A DNA stretch of 64,000 nucleotides from Vulcanisaeta sp. JCM 14467 (GCF_001316245.1 NZ_BBDM01000001.1:124001-188000), one strand, 5' to 3'. Positions 18,613 through 27,848 are shown, counted from the stretch's first letter. Notes: a model not told the origin generated them from the letters alone. A program made the numbers and translations.

Positions 18613-19498
18613 TTAGAATTCCCTAATTTCCTCGGGCGGTCTGTACCTGACCCTTGTGATCAGTGGTATGGCTAACGCGGTGAAGACCACGGTCCAAATA
18701 ATGATTGAGGCGATGCCGTAGGTCAGTGGTATGGCCTTGCTTATCTCCATATAATTACTGCTTGTTGTTACTACTAATCGGCTTGGCATGTGGTTTAGGC
18801 CCATGTATACCGTGGCTATGGTCCCCATTATGCATGAATGGGTTGAGTAGTATAGCCCAATTGGGTAGTTTTAGGTATAGGTACATGAAGTATGATATGA
18901 AAACTATGAACATCGGTATCATGGACATCCTATATACCTGCCTTAAACTAGCATTCAACGAAGCCACGCCCAGCAAGAATAGGAGGGATCCCATGAATAA
19001 AAAGGTCAATAGGGACAAACCAATAACCTTAGCAATACCCAGCACTGGATCCTTGGGTAGTACGGCGGATAAGGGTATGTCGAACCCAAGGTAGTACCTA
19101 AAGCCTACATAGAATATAGCAATTGTTGAGGTAACGAGTAATAGCGATAGTACTAGTGATGGGATTACCATGCCGAGGTAGTACGATGTTATGAACTTTG
19201 TTGGTGTTAGCTACCATACCTGCGAAGGTACGCCATCCCAGCCGTTTGGTAAACCAGCATGAAGAGTAGCCCAATTAATACGCCGGACGGCTCATATGCT
19301 ATGATTAGGCGGTCCAATCGCCGGTGTATAGCCTGACGGCTCATCCATGTATGGTTGTGGTAACTTGGGGAAGCCTTTGGTGAATAGGAAGGCGCCCATG
19401 ATTATCCATAGCAACATGTACCCAACTCCCCAAAACAGCATGTTCCTATTCGTGAGCTCAGCCCTCACCAGGTACTTAGTGAGGCCCATGGGCATCAC
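18613..19498 (-). CDS. ABC-2 type transporter permease (several frame breaks)
   Basis: Pieces in three frames join into one six-helix permease of about 295 residues. They are MGLTKYLVRAELTNRNMLFWG at the start, VLIGLLFMLVYQTAGMAYLRRYG, LTPTKFITSYYLGMVIPSLVLSLLL, VIGLSLLTFLFMGSLLFLLGVA and a last helix IIIWTVVFTALAIPLITRVRY. Breaks lie near 19300, 19205 and 18830. The order of helices and the F-I-x-S-Y-Y-L linker suit ABC-2 exporters. Its start overlaps the stop of the ATPase gene (ATGA-type overlap), so the two form one operon. The substrate is unknown. Confidence 0.65.
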
Positions 19499-20266
19499 CC
19501 GATCAAGCCGTACAGCCTGTTTAGGCTACCCATCTCGGTGAATTTAATGCCCTTACCCTCAACTACGGAGTATGGTTTACCATTAATATAAATGGTTAAT
19601 GCATCCTTAACTTCGCCCTCAACTATGCCGGAGTTGAGCAATTTATCCACGCCAATGGGTCCATAGACCCTACCCTCTATAACCAAGTACGCATCCATGG
19701 ACCCGAAGGACTTAAGCACGTCCAACTCATGGGTCACTATCAACCCCTCCTCGCCATACTCAAGGAGTAGGCTGGATATCACGCTCCTCCTAGCCGGGTC
19801 CACGTTCTCGAATGGTTCATCTATCATTATGGCCCTGGGTCTCGAGGCAAGGGTTAAGGCCAACCTAATAATCACTGACTGCCCGGCCGAGAGCCCGTGG
19901 ACTGGCTTCCTTGCTATTGACTCATAGCTAATGTTGAACCTACTCAGTATCCTCCTGAACTCATTCACGTCGACGCCCTTAAGGTCCTCAAATACCTCCA
20001 GTAGTCCCGACACGGTCATGGCCATTTGGTAAATCTCGGGCAGGTTGCAGGCAAGTGTAGGTAGTTAACGACTTCATTGACCTCAACCCCATCAACCTTG
20101 ATACTACCCTCGTAGGGTATTAACCCACAGATCGCCCTCAGTAACGTTGTCTTGCCGCTCCCGTTTGGTCCCAGCACGACTGCTTCCCGCTAATGTTCAT
20201 GTTTATGTTCGATACCCTGAAGGCCCCGTTCCCCACCGTGATGTTTACGTTTCTCAACTCAATCAT
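19495..20266 (-). CDS. ABC transporter ATP-binding protein (two frame breaks)
   Basis: This ABC ATPase energises the permease encoded downstream. Motifs in order: Walker A VVLGPNGSGKTTLL (after a break near 20185), VNYLHLP/NLPEIYQMAM around a second break near 20045, signature HGLSAGQSVIIRL, Walker B RAIMIDEPFENVDPARRS and H-loop GLIVTHELDVLKS. Total is about 257 residues. The signature reads LSAGQS, a variant of LSGGQ common in export ATPases. The ATG at 20266 lies about 26 nt below a TTATAAAG box. The pair is probably an exporter of a peptide, lipid or drug. Confidence 0.75.
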
Positions 20267-20364
20267 AGTTAATGAAGTGCTACTACGGTGCTTTATAAGG
20301 GCATTGAAAGTTCACGCCAGTGAACTACCTAAATACTTTAAGGTGGCTTTGTCGGTGTTGGTTT

Positions 20365-21012
20365 GTGGAGCGTGATGCCATTCAATTGATCAGTGAGGCT
20401 AATAGGATAGCCTTTAGGGTTGCGAGGATTGAGTATAGGAAGGCGATTGGTCTTGCATACATCTATTGGTCCACGATGACGTTCATATACACTATTTTAT
20501 ACGTGGCTATATATGAATTTGGTGTCACGGCATTAATGAACAATATAGGTTATGTAATTATACCGGCGGTAGTGGACATTTCGTATGGCTTGATTTTCGT
20601 CCTAACCATAGTTAAGCGATTTAAGAGGGCATTTATAATCGCTAACCCTAATTACCCTAAGACGTCGCGATGGAAATACTTACTAAAAACGTATATTGGG
20701 CTAATACTAGTAATAATATTCGTAGGCGCATATACGGTATTGAGTTTCATGCCAGTCTCGGCGACGTATACGTTGGCTTCCATGGTTTTGAACACCTCCT
20801 TCGCGTTTGTCGTAGTGTTCTTCCTCATGTATAGGCCAATGGTGGGTCTCGGCGTTAAGGTTAGGTATTACGACTACCTGGCGTGGGTTACCTACATAGT
20901 CTCGGTGTTATTGGGTCCACTGTACTACGTGGCTTACTACGTATACCCGGTCTTCTGGATCTTTGCGGGTACGATGTCGCTGCTTGAGGTGATTGAGGGT
21001 GGACGAGATTGA
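20365..21012 (+). CDS. Polytopic membrane protein, hypothetical
   Basis: About six transmembrane helices are visible: AIGLAYIYWSTMTFIYTILY, VVDISYGLIFVLTI, IGLILVIIFVGAYTVLSF, MVLNTSFAFVVVFFLM, LAWVTYIVSVLLGPLYYVAYY and VFWIFAGTMSLLEV. An N-terminal amphipathic segment (AIQLISEANRIAFRVARIEY) is cytosolic. I start at GTG 20365 because an ACTTTAAGG box lies about 27 nt upstream. It overlaps the winged-helix gene at its 3' end by 14 nt, so the regulator is co-translated and may control or sense this protein. No transporter family recognised. Confidence 0.6.
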   Translation: MERDAIQLISEANRIAFRVARIEYRKAIGLAYIYWSTMTFIYTILYVAIYEFGVTALMNNIGYVIIPAVVDISYGLIFVLTIVKRFKRAFIIANPNYPKTSRWKYLLKTYIGLILVIIFVGAYTVLSFMPVSATYTLASMVLNTSFAFVVVFFLMYRPMVGLGVKVRYYDYLAWVTYIVSVLLGPLYYVAYYVYPVFWIFAGTMSLLEVIEGGRD

Positions 21013-21310
21013 GGAGTTAATGAGATTACTTAAGGATAGGGCGCTCAATAACAGTGTTAGGTTGGGTATATTATTGGCTTTGTACTACGTTGGTGATTAC
21101 ATGACATTTAACGACCTATGGAGGTCCCTGGGCATACCAAAGAGTACACTGCACAAGCACCTAACCATACTCAGGGATAGTGGGTTGATTGAGTATAAAA
21201 GGGGTATAACGATCATCGGCGTTAGGACAATTGTGAGACTGACCGACGAGGGTAAGGCCGTGGTCAGGAAGTACCTCGAGTTGGTTAGTAGGCTTGACCA
21301 TGGCCGATAG
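20999..21310 (+). CDS. Winged helix-turn-helix transcriptional regulator
   Basis: The 103-residue protein is a single winged-helix domain: NSVRLGILLALYYVGDYMTF, then FNDLWRSLGIPKSTLHKHLTIL as helix-turn-helix, then IEYKRGITIIGVRTIVRLTD as the wing. It resembles the HTH_27/ArsR-like archaeal regulators. Its GTG start lies inside the membrane-protein gene (14-nt overlap), giving translational coupling. The tandem CTAAC...GTTAG repeats just downstream (21319-21356) are candidate binding sites, which would link it to the following ATPase gene. Confidence 0.8.
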   Translation: MDEIEELMRLLKDRALNNSVRLGILLALYYVGDYMTFNDLWRSLGIPKSTLHKHLTILRDSGLIEYKRGITIIGVRTIVRLTDEGKAVVRKYLELVSRLDHGR

Positions 21311-21318
21311 GCTTAATA

Positions 21319-21356
21319 ACTAACGGGGGGAGTTAGTTACTAACCGGGGGAGTTAG
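21319..21356. promoter_or_regulatory. Two tandem 18-bp repeats with palindromic halves
   Basis: ACTAACGGGGGGAGTTAG at 21319-21336 recurs as ACTAACCGGGGGAGTTAG at 21339-21356 (17 of 18 identical), with a 20-bp period of two helical turns. Each unit carries CTAAC and GTTAG inverted halves around a G-run, like an operator. The pair ends 2 nt before the start codon of the ATPase gene. Confidence 0.6.
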
Positions 21357-21358
21357 CC

Positions 21359-22472
21359 GTGCTATTTAGCCTAGAGCCTAAGGCAACTAGGCGTGAGCTT
21401 TATGATAGGGATCGTGAGCTTAATGAATTGAGTGGTAGTGTTGATAGGGGTGATAGGATTGTTGTGGTTTATGGTATTAGGAGGGTTGGTAAGACGAGCC
21501 TTGTCAGGGCATTCCTAAGCGAGGCTCGGCACCCGTACGTGTTGGTTGATGTTAGGCAGGTATACTTCACTGAGGGTAGTGTTAGTGCCAATGTCCTGGT
21601 TAGGTATGTGTTGGATGGGTTTAGGGAGTTCATGGGTAGAAGAGATAGACTTTGGGCGAGTCTTAGGGATGTTCTTAGGGGTATTGATTGGGTTAGGGTC
21701 AGCCCTGGTGGTGTTGAGGTTAGACTTTCCCGGAGGTCTAGGGTTGATTTGACGGAGTTGTTCAGGGCAATTGATGAGTGGTGTGAACATAACTCAACTA
21801 GGTTCGTAATCGTCCTCGATGAGGCCCAGTACATGAGGTTCTCGAACATTAGGTATGACGGTGTCCTTGCGTGGGCCTATGATAACCTGGGCAGGGTAAC
21901 CTTCATAGTGACTGGTAGTGAGGTTGGTGTGCTCAGGGACTTCCTCAGGTTGAGGATCCCGAGGCGCCACTCTTCGGTAGGTACATTAAGGAGATTTACG
22001 TGGATAGATTCAATAAGGATGCCAGCCTAGACTTCCTTAGGAGGGGATTTGCGGAGCTAGGCGTGGCCGTTGGTGAGGGTGAGTTGGTCGAGGTTTATGA
22101 GCACTTGGATGGGGTTGTCGGTTGGTTGACGCTTTACGGCTACCTCAGGGGTGTTGAGGGACTTAGCCATAAGGAGGCCCTGGCTAGGGTCCTCAATGAT
22201 GGGGCTAGGCTCGTGCTTAGTGAACTTGAGGCCCTAATCAAGCCGTCCAGGGCTAGGTACCTAGCCATACTCGGTGCCGTGGCTCATGGCTCAATACGTG
22301 GAGTGAGATTAGGCGTTATGTCGAGGTTAGGACCGGCTATATCGCCGATTCCGTCTTTAACAGGCTTTTGATGAACCTCATTAGGTACGGCTACCTGGGT
22401 AAGGCCGGCGACGCCTACGTCATACAGGACCCAATGGTTGCCAGGGCCGTGGCTAACGTTAGTATTGGTTAG
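21359..22472 (+). CDS. Archaeal ATPase (PF01637-type), copy 1 (two frame breaks)
   Basis: These STAND-like AAA ATPases are abundant in archaea and mostly uncharacterised. Motifs: ELYDRDRELNEL opening box, Walker A VVYGIRRVGKTSLV, Walker B FVIVLDEAQYM, sensor FIVTGSEVGVLRDFL, and a C-terminal winged-helix-like region (LDGVVGWLTLYGYL, ALIKPSRARYLAILGAVAHGS, FNRLLMNLIRYGYLGKAGD). Breaks near 21990 and 22330. Total about 371 residues. The GTG start follows directly after the tandem repeat pair. The neighbour downstream is a paralogue. Confidence 0.8.
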
Positions 22473-22487
22473 GAAGGCTTTTTAATG

Positions 22488-22525
22488 ATTGGAGGGGTTG
22501 TAGTTAATTGGAGGGGCTATAGTCA
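22488..22525. promoter_or_regulatory. Two tandem 19-bp repeats before the second ATPase gene
   Basis: ATTGGAGGGGTTGTAGTTA at 22488-22506 is followed at once by ATTGGAGGGGCTATAGTCA at 22507-22525 (16 of 19 identical). The second unit ends on the A of the ATG start. The G-run and TATAG/TGTAG core recall the repeats before the first ATPase gene, though the sequences differ. Confidence 0.55.
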
Positions 22526-23600
22526 TGTTGTTTGACGAGAGACCTAAGATGAGTAGGTGGATTTGTTTGATAGGGATTGGGAATTGAATGAGATACTGAG
22601 GAACATTGAGAGGCCCATTATCGTGGTGACCGGGATTAGGAGGATTGGGAAGACATCAATCATAAACGTGGCCCTCAACGAGGCCGGCATACCCTACGTA
22701 ATAATTGACTGCAGGTCCCTTAGGGATAATTATGGCAGGGCAGACCTGTACCGCCTGATCTCCAACGCCCTATCCTCAAGCCTAGACAAACTCATTGATG
22801 TGTTGAGGATGATCAGGGGCATATCAATAATGGGTAATGCCGTCGAGATCAGGTGGAGGGGTAAGGAGCAAGTCAGCATAGCGGAGCTTTTCGACAGGCT
22901 TAATGAGAGGAGAGTCGTGATAGCCTTCGATGAGGCGCAACGGTTGAGGGGTCCATTGTCGAGCGAGGTCCTCAACGCCTTGGCTCACGCCTACGACTTC
23001 GACCGCAACATAACCTTCATACTCACGGGCTCGGAGGTCGGCCTACTTTATGACTTCATCGGCGTTGAAGACCCAAGCTCACCACTGTTTGGTAGGTACT
23101 TCCACGAAATCGTTGTGGAGAGGTTTAGCCGCGATGACTCCGTGGAGTTCCTCATGAGGGGCTTCAGGGAGTTGGGCATTGACGAGCCTAGGAATATTCT
23201 CGAGGACTTCGTGGAGTCATTCGATGGCATACCCGGCTGGCTAGTCTACGCAGCCAACGCCTACGTCAGGGGCGTTAGGGACTTTGTAGAAATTAAGGAG
23301 GCAGCCATTAGGGAGACCATGAGCGAGCTTGAGAACTTAATCAGGGCTAAGGCGAATTACTCAACCATCAACGCTAGGAGGACGACTTTAGTCCTTAGGT
23401 GCATCGCCACGGGCAGCAACTCCTGGACCAAGGTGACTAGGTGTGTGGAGGAGTTCGAGGGAGTGTCGATATCACCTACGTCGCTTAGTAACGTTGTAAA
23501 GGCCCTGGAGAGGTTGAGCATAATCAGGGATTACCAGTTCCTGGACCCAATGTATAGGGAGGCAGCGATGAGACTTAGTATTCCCACAACAATCACCTAA
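22525..23600 (+). CDS. Archaeal ATPase (PF01637-type), copy 2 (one frame break)
   Basis: This is a paralogue of the preceding gene with the same layout: DLFDRDWELNEIL, Walker A VVTGIRRIGKTSII, Walker B VVIAFDEAQRL, sensor FILTGSEVGLLYDF and winged-helix C-terminus (RTTLVLRCIATGSNSWTKV, NVVKALERLSIIRDYQFLD). A break near 22558 separates the start MLFDERPKMSR from the rest. About 358 residues. The ATG overlaps the last base of the tandem repeats. Two adjacent copies with different repeats suggest separate regulation; the client process is unknown. Confidence 0.8.
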
Positions 23601-23616
23601 GCCTATAAGTAATTAA

Positions 23617-23862
23617 TTAACCACGGAAATACCTATCCTGCACCTCCTCAGACTCCCTCTCAAACTCCTCAAAAGTAACCTCAGCAAACTTCCTCACACG
23701 CAGCGCATATTCAAATGGGTCCTCAACACGCTCAATGACTATCCTATTGCCCTCAACCCTCAAGACAACGTAATCACCCTCAGAAATCCCCACAGCCTCA
23801 GAAATAGCCTTGGGAATATATATGGTATTCTTCCTAGAAACCCTAACCCTAGCCTCAAGCAT
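23617..23862 (-). CDS. AbrB/SpoVT-type antitoxin-like protein
   Basis: The first 45 residues form a swapped-hairpin AbrB domain: EARVRVSRKNTIYIPKAISE, then VGISEGDYVVLRVEGNRIVIERV. The C-terminal 35 residues are acidic and helical (FEEFERESEEVQDRYFRG), like the toxin-binding tail of VapB antitoxins. Archaeal VapB genes usually precede a vapC PIN gene, but none lies downstream here, since the next gene converges. It is therefore an orphan antitoxin or a free regulator. Confidence 0.75.
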   Translation of the reverse strand: MLEARVRVSRKNTIYIPKAISEAVGISEGDYVVLRVEGNRIVIERVEDPFEYALRVRKFAEVTFEEFERESEEVQDRYFRG

Positions 23863-24067
23863 ACATCAATGAGTCAAGATATCTGAGCTTTAAATCCTTC
23901 TGAGAAAATGGTATCGTGATTAGTTTATAAAGAATTAAGCAGTTAAACCTATTCTTCAAGCGGTGGTTTATCTTCGGGTTAAGGATGCCGCAAGCAAGGG
24001 AATGCGTATTAGCATTGTTGAGAACTTCCTAAGGTGGATTTGCAGCGCTATTTAAGACTTGGTATTT

Positions 24068-25543
24068 CTACATGGTGCTTAATGCAAAGGCCTTCACGGA
24101 CTCATCAGCCTGGTAATTAACGTAAACTATACCCCAATTAGCCTGCCCAGCACCGTTGGTGCCGGCCACGCCAAACACGTAATTACCACTGGCTGGTGGC
24201 GTGAAGTAGCCGTTTAGGTTCAGCGTGAAGCTTGCTGATTGTCCGGTGTTCATGTCGTAGGCAATGCCGCTCAGGGTGTTTGTGCTTGGGTTGTAACTCA
24301 CGGTGATACATATGTAATCACCTGGGTTGGGCTGGAAGTAGCCAGTTCCAATACCGTCCCAACCGTGGTATGGAGAGCCCAGGTTAGGCGATGGGTATGG
24401 ATTAATAACTACGTACATAAAGAAGTAAAAATAATATGTTGAGACCACCCAAACATTCCACTGACCAGTGGCGCCGTTGGTCGTGTATGCGTATTGCCAG
24501 AGTGGGTTCCACTCAATGACCAAGTAAGTTGATGAGCTTTGTGGGAACATGACGTCGCCCTGCACAGGCGATACTATAAAGCCTGTATATGTGTTAGATG
24601 CCCTGTAAGGTATTGTGTAGTTAGAGGCGCTGTTAATGCCCCACGCGGTTGGTTTTAGGAATAGGTAGACTATGTACCCATCACCAACGTAGGGGTAGGC
24701 TCGCGAGGAGCTTGGCGTCCCGTTGTTAGAGTACACACCGATCATCGTTATGGTGATTGTACCACCACTGTAGTACTCCTGCCAAAACATGGCGCCCGAG
24801 GACCAACTATACGCTGAACTAACCATCTTTAGGATGGGCTGGTTAATGCTGGTTGATATGTAGTACCAGTAGTTACTTGGTGATGTGGATGGTCCGTAAT
24901 AAACAGGCCAGGAAGTGGTGAAGCTACCTTGATCATCGCCTTGGTAAACATGGGGCACATACCACGCCTGATATCCATCGAGCAGGTTCATGACATCCGC
25001 ACTAGGTGCCTGTATGGTCTCGGTGAAGGTGTAAATGTACGTCACACCACCCGCAGGTGTGTAGTTGTATGTTCCGTAGAGCGTGATTGGGCTTGTTAAT
25101 GGTGTTGTTATCGTGGCATTCTCGTAAAGCATGTAGGTACCCACACCGAGACTTAGAGAACCCGTGCCTGGGTAGATCGTTGTCCCGTTAACGCTGGCAC
25201 TACTTACGTAGTTATTGGGCTTTATCCCCATGGTTAGTTTACCGCCGTAGTAAGTACTTAGTTTAACCAGTGGTGTTGGTACGTGTATTACGTATCCATT
25301 TGCCGTGCTTAGAGTGATAGCGGTTATGGTTGATGAGAAGCCCGTGCTAGTGGGTTGCCAGGAACTTACTACACCGCAGGGGCTTGAGTACGAACCAGCC
25401 GCCGTGGATATTATGGTCTTAGTATTCGAGCCTACGGCTGCGTTATATACGTAGATTACGTCAGCGATTACTGCGATTAGAAACAATAATGTAATAACCA
25501 TAGCCACAACCGCCAATGTTAGGTAGAGATTACTCCTCGGCAT
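24068..25543 (-). CDS. Large lectin-like surface protein with pilin-like N-terminus
   Basis: The protein starts with a hydrophobic export segment ending in LIAVIADVIYVYNAAVG. The last part closely matches VVLADVIYIYTGQI of the small pilin-like gene at 27117. After a Ser/Thr-rich linker comes a concanavalin-like domain (DGYQAWYVP, GDGYIVYLFLKPTAWG, YLVIEWNPLW, GDYICITVSYNPSTNTLSG). At 491 residues it could be a tip or adhesin subunit exported with the pilin. The ATG at 25543 overlaps the upstream gene by 14 nt. It is the last gene of the four-gene operon. Function is inferred from the shared motif and position. Confidence 0.65.
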   Translation of the reverse strand: MPRSNLYLTLAVVAMVITLLFLIAVIADVIYVYNAAVGSNTKTIISTAAGSYSSPCGVVSSWQPTSTGFSSTITAITLSTANGYVIHVPTPLVKLSTYYGGKLTMGIKPNNYVSSASVNGTTIYPGTGSLSLGVGTYMLYENATITTPLTSPITLYGTYNYTPAGGVTYIYTFTETIQAPSADVMNLLDGYQAWYVPHVYQGDDQGSFTTSWPVYYGPSTSPSNYWYYISTSINQPILKMVSSAYSWSSGAMFWQEYYSGGTITITMIGVYSNNGTPSSSRAYPYVGDGYIVYLFLKPTAWGINSASNYTIPYRASNTYTGFIVSPVQGDVMFPQSSSTYLVIEWNPLWQYAYTTNGATGQWNVWVVSTYYFYFFMYVVINPYPSPNLGSPYHGWDGIGTGYFQPNPGDYICITVSYNPSTNTLSGIAYDMNTGQSASFTLNLNGYFTPPASGNYVFGVAGTNGAGQANWGIVYVNYQADESVKAFALSTM

Positions 25544-26303
25544 ACTCAACAACCTCGGTCACTAAGCCCTTCAGCGACTCCTTAATTGCTTCACAAATAG
25601 CGTAGGCAATGGCATCCTCCATGCCTGTCTCAACCCCACCATTGACCTTGGCATTACCCACCTTATTAAGTGAAAGCATGACCTTACCACCAGCAACCTT
25701 AATGACCAAGTCACCCACAGCAATCCCATCCTGAACCTCCACATATGGAATGCCAAGCCTATCAAGTGCCTGCCTAATCGCCGTGAGTGCGCCGTACTCC
25801 CTAACAGCCACTGGCAGGGACCAGCGCCTAAGCCTTAACCACCTAGCCCTGGTGAACATGTTGAGTAAGGCTATGGCTACGGCGGCAATCAATAGGTAAG
25901 TCGGAATGCCGAGAGCCGACGTATGGGGCAATTCTATGTATGCATAGCCATTGGGTGTCGGCGCGATAACGAATCCCCTCACCTGTAGGTACCTCTGTTG
26001 GAAGAGTATTGTGTCAATAAGCATTGTTAGTGATAGCACAGCCAGCAAAGCCGATAGATAAAGCGAGTAAACACTCCTCCTCCAAATAATGGGAACTAGG
26101 GCAGAGTCTATCGAGAAAACAAGCACCAGGTAAACAGTGGGTGGTGGGACCACATACGTGGTCCCGAAGAAGGTTATGACGAAGCCCCAGGGCATCAACC
26201 TAAGGCTGTAATTAGACCCTGAGACAGTCCAGGCAGGGATGAGTAGCCAGGATATCAGAAAGGCGAGGACCAGGGCGAGTAGGATAAGCACCTCAACCCT
26301 CAT
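25530..26303 (-). CDS. Membrane protein of the pilin operon (about 4 helices plus cytosolic domain)
   Basis: Hydrophobic helices appear at about residues 3-24, 55-75, 80-100 and 135-155. Between the first two lies an extracytoplasmic loop (SNYSLRLMPWGFVITFFG). The last 95 residues are a soluble domain (LTAIRQALDRLGIPYVEVQDG, GDLVIKVAGGKVMLSLNKVG) that I do not recognise. It overlaps its neighbours on both sides (ATGA with 26300, 14 nt with the surface protein), so it is translated with them. It may anchor or assemble the appendage. Confidence 0.6.
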   Translation of the reverse strand: MRVEVLILLALVLAFLISWLLIPAWTVSGSNYSLRLMPWGFVITFFGTTYVVPPPTVYLVLVFSIDSALVPIIWRRSVYSLYLSALLAVLSLTMLIDTILFQQRYLQVRGFVIAPTPNGYAYIELPHTSALGIPTYLLIAAVAIALLNMFTRARWLRLRRWSLPVAVREYGALTAIRQALDRLGIPYVEVQDGIAVGDLVIKVAGGKVMLSLNKVGNAKVNGGVETGMEDAIAYAICEAIKESLKGLVTEVVEYAEE

Positions 26304-27103
26304 GATGAACCACCCTCAATCTTAATAATTCTTATGAATAACGTGAACTCAGTGACATTACCCGTTGGGTAGACGTAGGTGATGCTTGTGGGCATGTAGA
26401 GCGTGTAATAAACGCCGGGCTCCACGGCACAGCCGTATATGTAGGTATAACCCATACCGCCAGGTTTAATGGGAAGCTCCACCTTGACTACGTGGTTACC
26501 AGGCGGGATACTTAGACCTACATCGAACACGTGGTTTACCGTGCTAAAGACGTATTGGTGGGTATACGTCGTGAATAATGAGACGTTAACCGCGTAATTA
26601 ATGATTGCCGGAACAACCAGTGACGTGTTGAGGTATACCGTGAGTGTGCAATTCACGTATGTGAAGTTCGTAATGCTTATCGAATTAACAACGTGTATAG
26701 GCACAATATCAAAGAAGGCGATGTATGCCTTACTACCGTTTAAGTAACCGTAAATCATGCCCTTAACACCAACATTGCTCAAGCCAATGTACTGGGGCGT
26801 CAGGGGTAGCACCGCAAATAAGCCGTTACTGACGTTACTGTATTGACCAGTATCCACGACCTCAACCCAACCACCAACCGGCGTGAAGTCTAGACCTCCC
26901 TGTTTAATAATCGCCAACTTAATGTATACGCCCGTACTCGTAACATTAATGGATGAAACCTTAACATATGGAACATTACTCAATGATACCTGCCTAACAA
27001 TGGAGGGAGCCAACACGGCACTACCCCAAATGGCAATTAGGGCAAGGAGGATGAGGGGTATGGAAACAAGGAGGAAAATTTTTAGGTTTTGACTTAAGGT
27101 CAC
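26300..27103 (-). CDS. Membrane-anchored extracytoplasmic beta protein of the pilin operon
   Basis: An N-terminal anchor (IFLLVSIPLILLALIAIWGSAVL) precedes about 235 residues of beta-rich extracytoplasmic sequence with many N-glycosylation sequons (NVT, NGS, NFT, NCT, NTS, NVS). The C-terminus reads EFTLFIRIIKIEGG. It lies 13 nt after the pilin-like gene and overlaps the next gene by 4 nt. A chaperone, anchor or minor subunit role is possible but is inference from position only. Confidence 0.6.
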   Translation of the reverse strand: MTLSQNLKIFLLVSIPLILLALIAIWGSAVLAPSIVRQVSLSNVPYVKVSSINVTSTGVYIKLAIIKQGGLDFTPVGGWVEVVDTGQYSNVSNGLFAVLPLTPQYIGLSNVGVKGMIYGYLNGSKAYIAFFDIVPIHVVNSISITNFTYVNCTLTVYLNTSLVVPAIINYAVNVSLFTTYTHQYVFSTVNHVFDVGLSIPPGNHVVKVELPIKPGGMGYTYIYGCAVEPGVYYTLYMPTSITYVYPTGNVTEFTLFIRIIKIEGGSS

Positions 27104-27116
27104 AAGGTGCTCACCT

Positions 27117-27716
27117 TTATGGTGGTAAGACTACCGTGTTGCTGACTACGTCGTAACCGAAGTTCACGGTAACAGTCTCACTATAAGTACTGTGTATTGG
27201 CGTGTTTGGAGTCACGTATATGTTTACATAGTACGTAGTACCACTACTCAATGTGCAGGATGTGGTGGGCACAGTCGTGCTGCCCCCATTAAGTACTTGG
27301 AATGTGCACACTGGCGAGTTTGGGCTTGATATTGGGGCTATGTAGATGGTCATACCACTTATCATGCCAGAGCCGCTAGTCGAGACACTAGTAACGTATA
27401 AGGTGCCACCTGTATTAACCGTCAACTCACCGGCCTCGTAGAAGTATGCGGCGCTCGAGTTGGTTAATGCTATGGTGGCTGTGAAGCCTGTGCCTCCGCT
27501 AGTCCCTGTGAAGTTTATGAATGGTTCAGCGGCTGTGTTGGACGGACCGGCATTAGGACCTGTGGAGAAGACGAGCGGCGTGGTTGTGTACGGTTTGGCC
27601 GTTATTTGGCCTGTGTATATGTATATCACGTCAGCCAACACCACAGTAGCCACTGCAGCCAGTACTATCATTGCTAGCACTGCGAGCCTCCTCTTATTCA
27701 GTTTATTATTGGCCAT
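27117..27716 (-). CDS. Small Sec-exported pilin-like subunit (bundling-pilus type, tentative)
   Basis: A basic start (MANNKLNKRRLA) and hydrophobic stretch end in VLA, a signal-peptidase-I-like site, followed by DVIYIYTGQI. The mature part of about 170 residues is a Ser/Thr/Gly-rich beta domain (FSTGPNAGPSNTAAEPFINF, GFTATIALTNSSAAYFYEAG). A short N-terminal strand followed by a beta-sandwich is the architecture of donor-strand subunits such as TasA and the archaeal bundling pilin AbpA of Pyrobaculum calidifontis; I propose that relation. There is no class III pilin signal. A strong TATA box sits 28 nt upstream, and it is the first gene of a four-gene operon. Confidence 0.6.
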   Translation of the reverse strand: MANNKLNKRRLAVLAMIVLAAVATVVLADVIYIYTGQITAKPYTTTPLVFSTGPNAGPSNTAAEPFINFTGTSGGTGFTATIALTNSSAAYFYEAGELTVNTGGTLYVTSVSTSGSGMISGMTIYIAPISSPNSPVCTFQVLNGGSTTVPTTSCTLSSGTTYYVNIYVTPNTPIHSTYSETVTVNFGYDVVSNTVVLPP

Positions 27717-27739
27717 ATCGTCCCCTATTTTTCAATCCT

Positions 27740-27749
27740 ATTTATAAAT
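27740..27749 (-). promoter_or_regulatory. TATA box of the pilin-like operon
   Basis: ATTTATAAAT preceded on the minus strand by a purine-rich BRE-like tract (AAAGAAAGAAAG) is centred about 28 nt upstream of the ATG at 27716. This is one of the best promoter matches in the window and predicts a highly expressed leaderless mRNA. Confidence 0.7.
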
Positions 27750-27848
27750 CTTTCTTTCTTTTTCTCCTTGCGTTTAATTAAGTTATTTTAAGTTGTGATT
27801 GTTTTTGAAATCTTTGCTATCTTAGTTAATTTTACGCATTTCGTTTTC

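Noticed and set aside
23940-24040. Fragment reading VKDAASKGMRISIVENFLRW, possible transposase or integrase remnant
   Set aside because: Single short frame without motifs; not assignable to a family.
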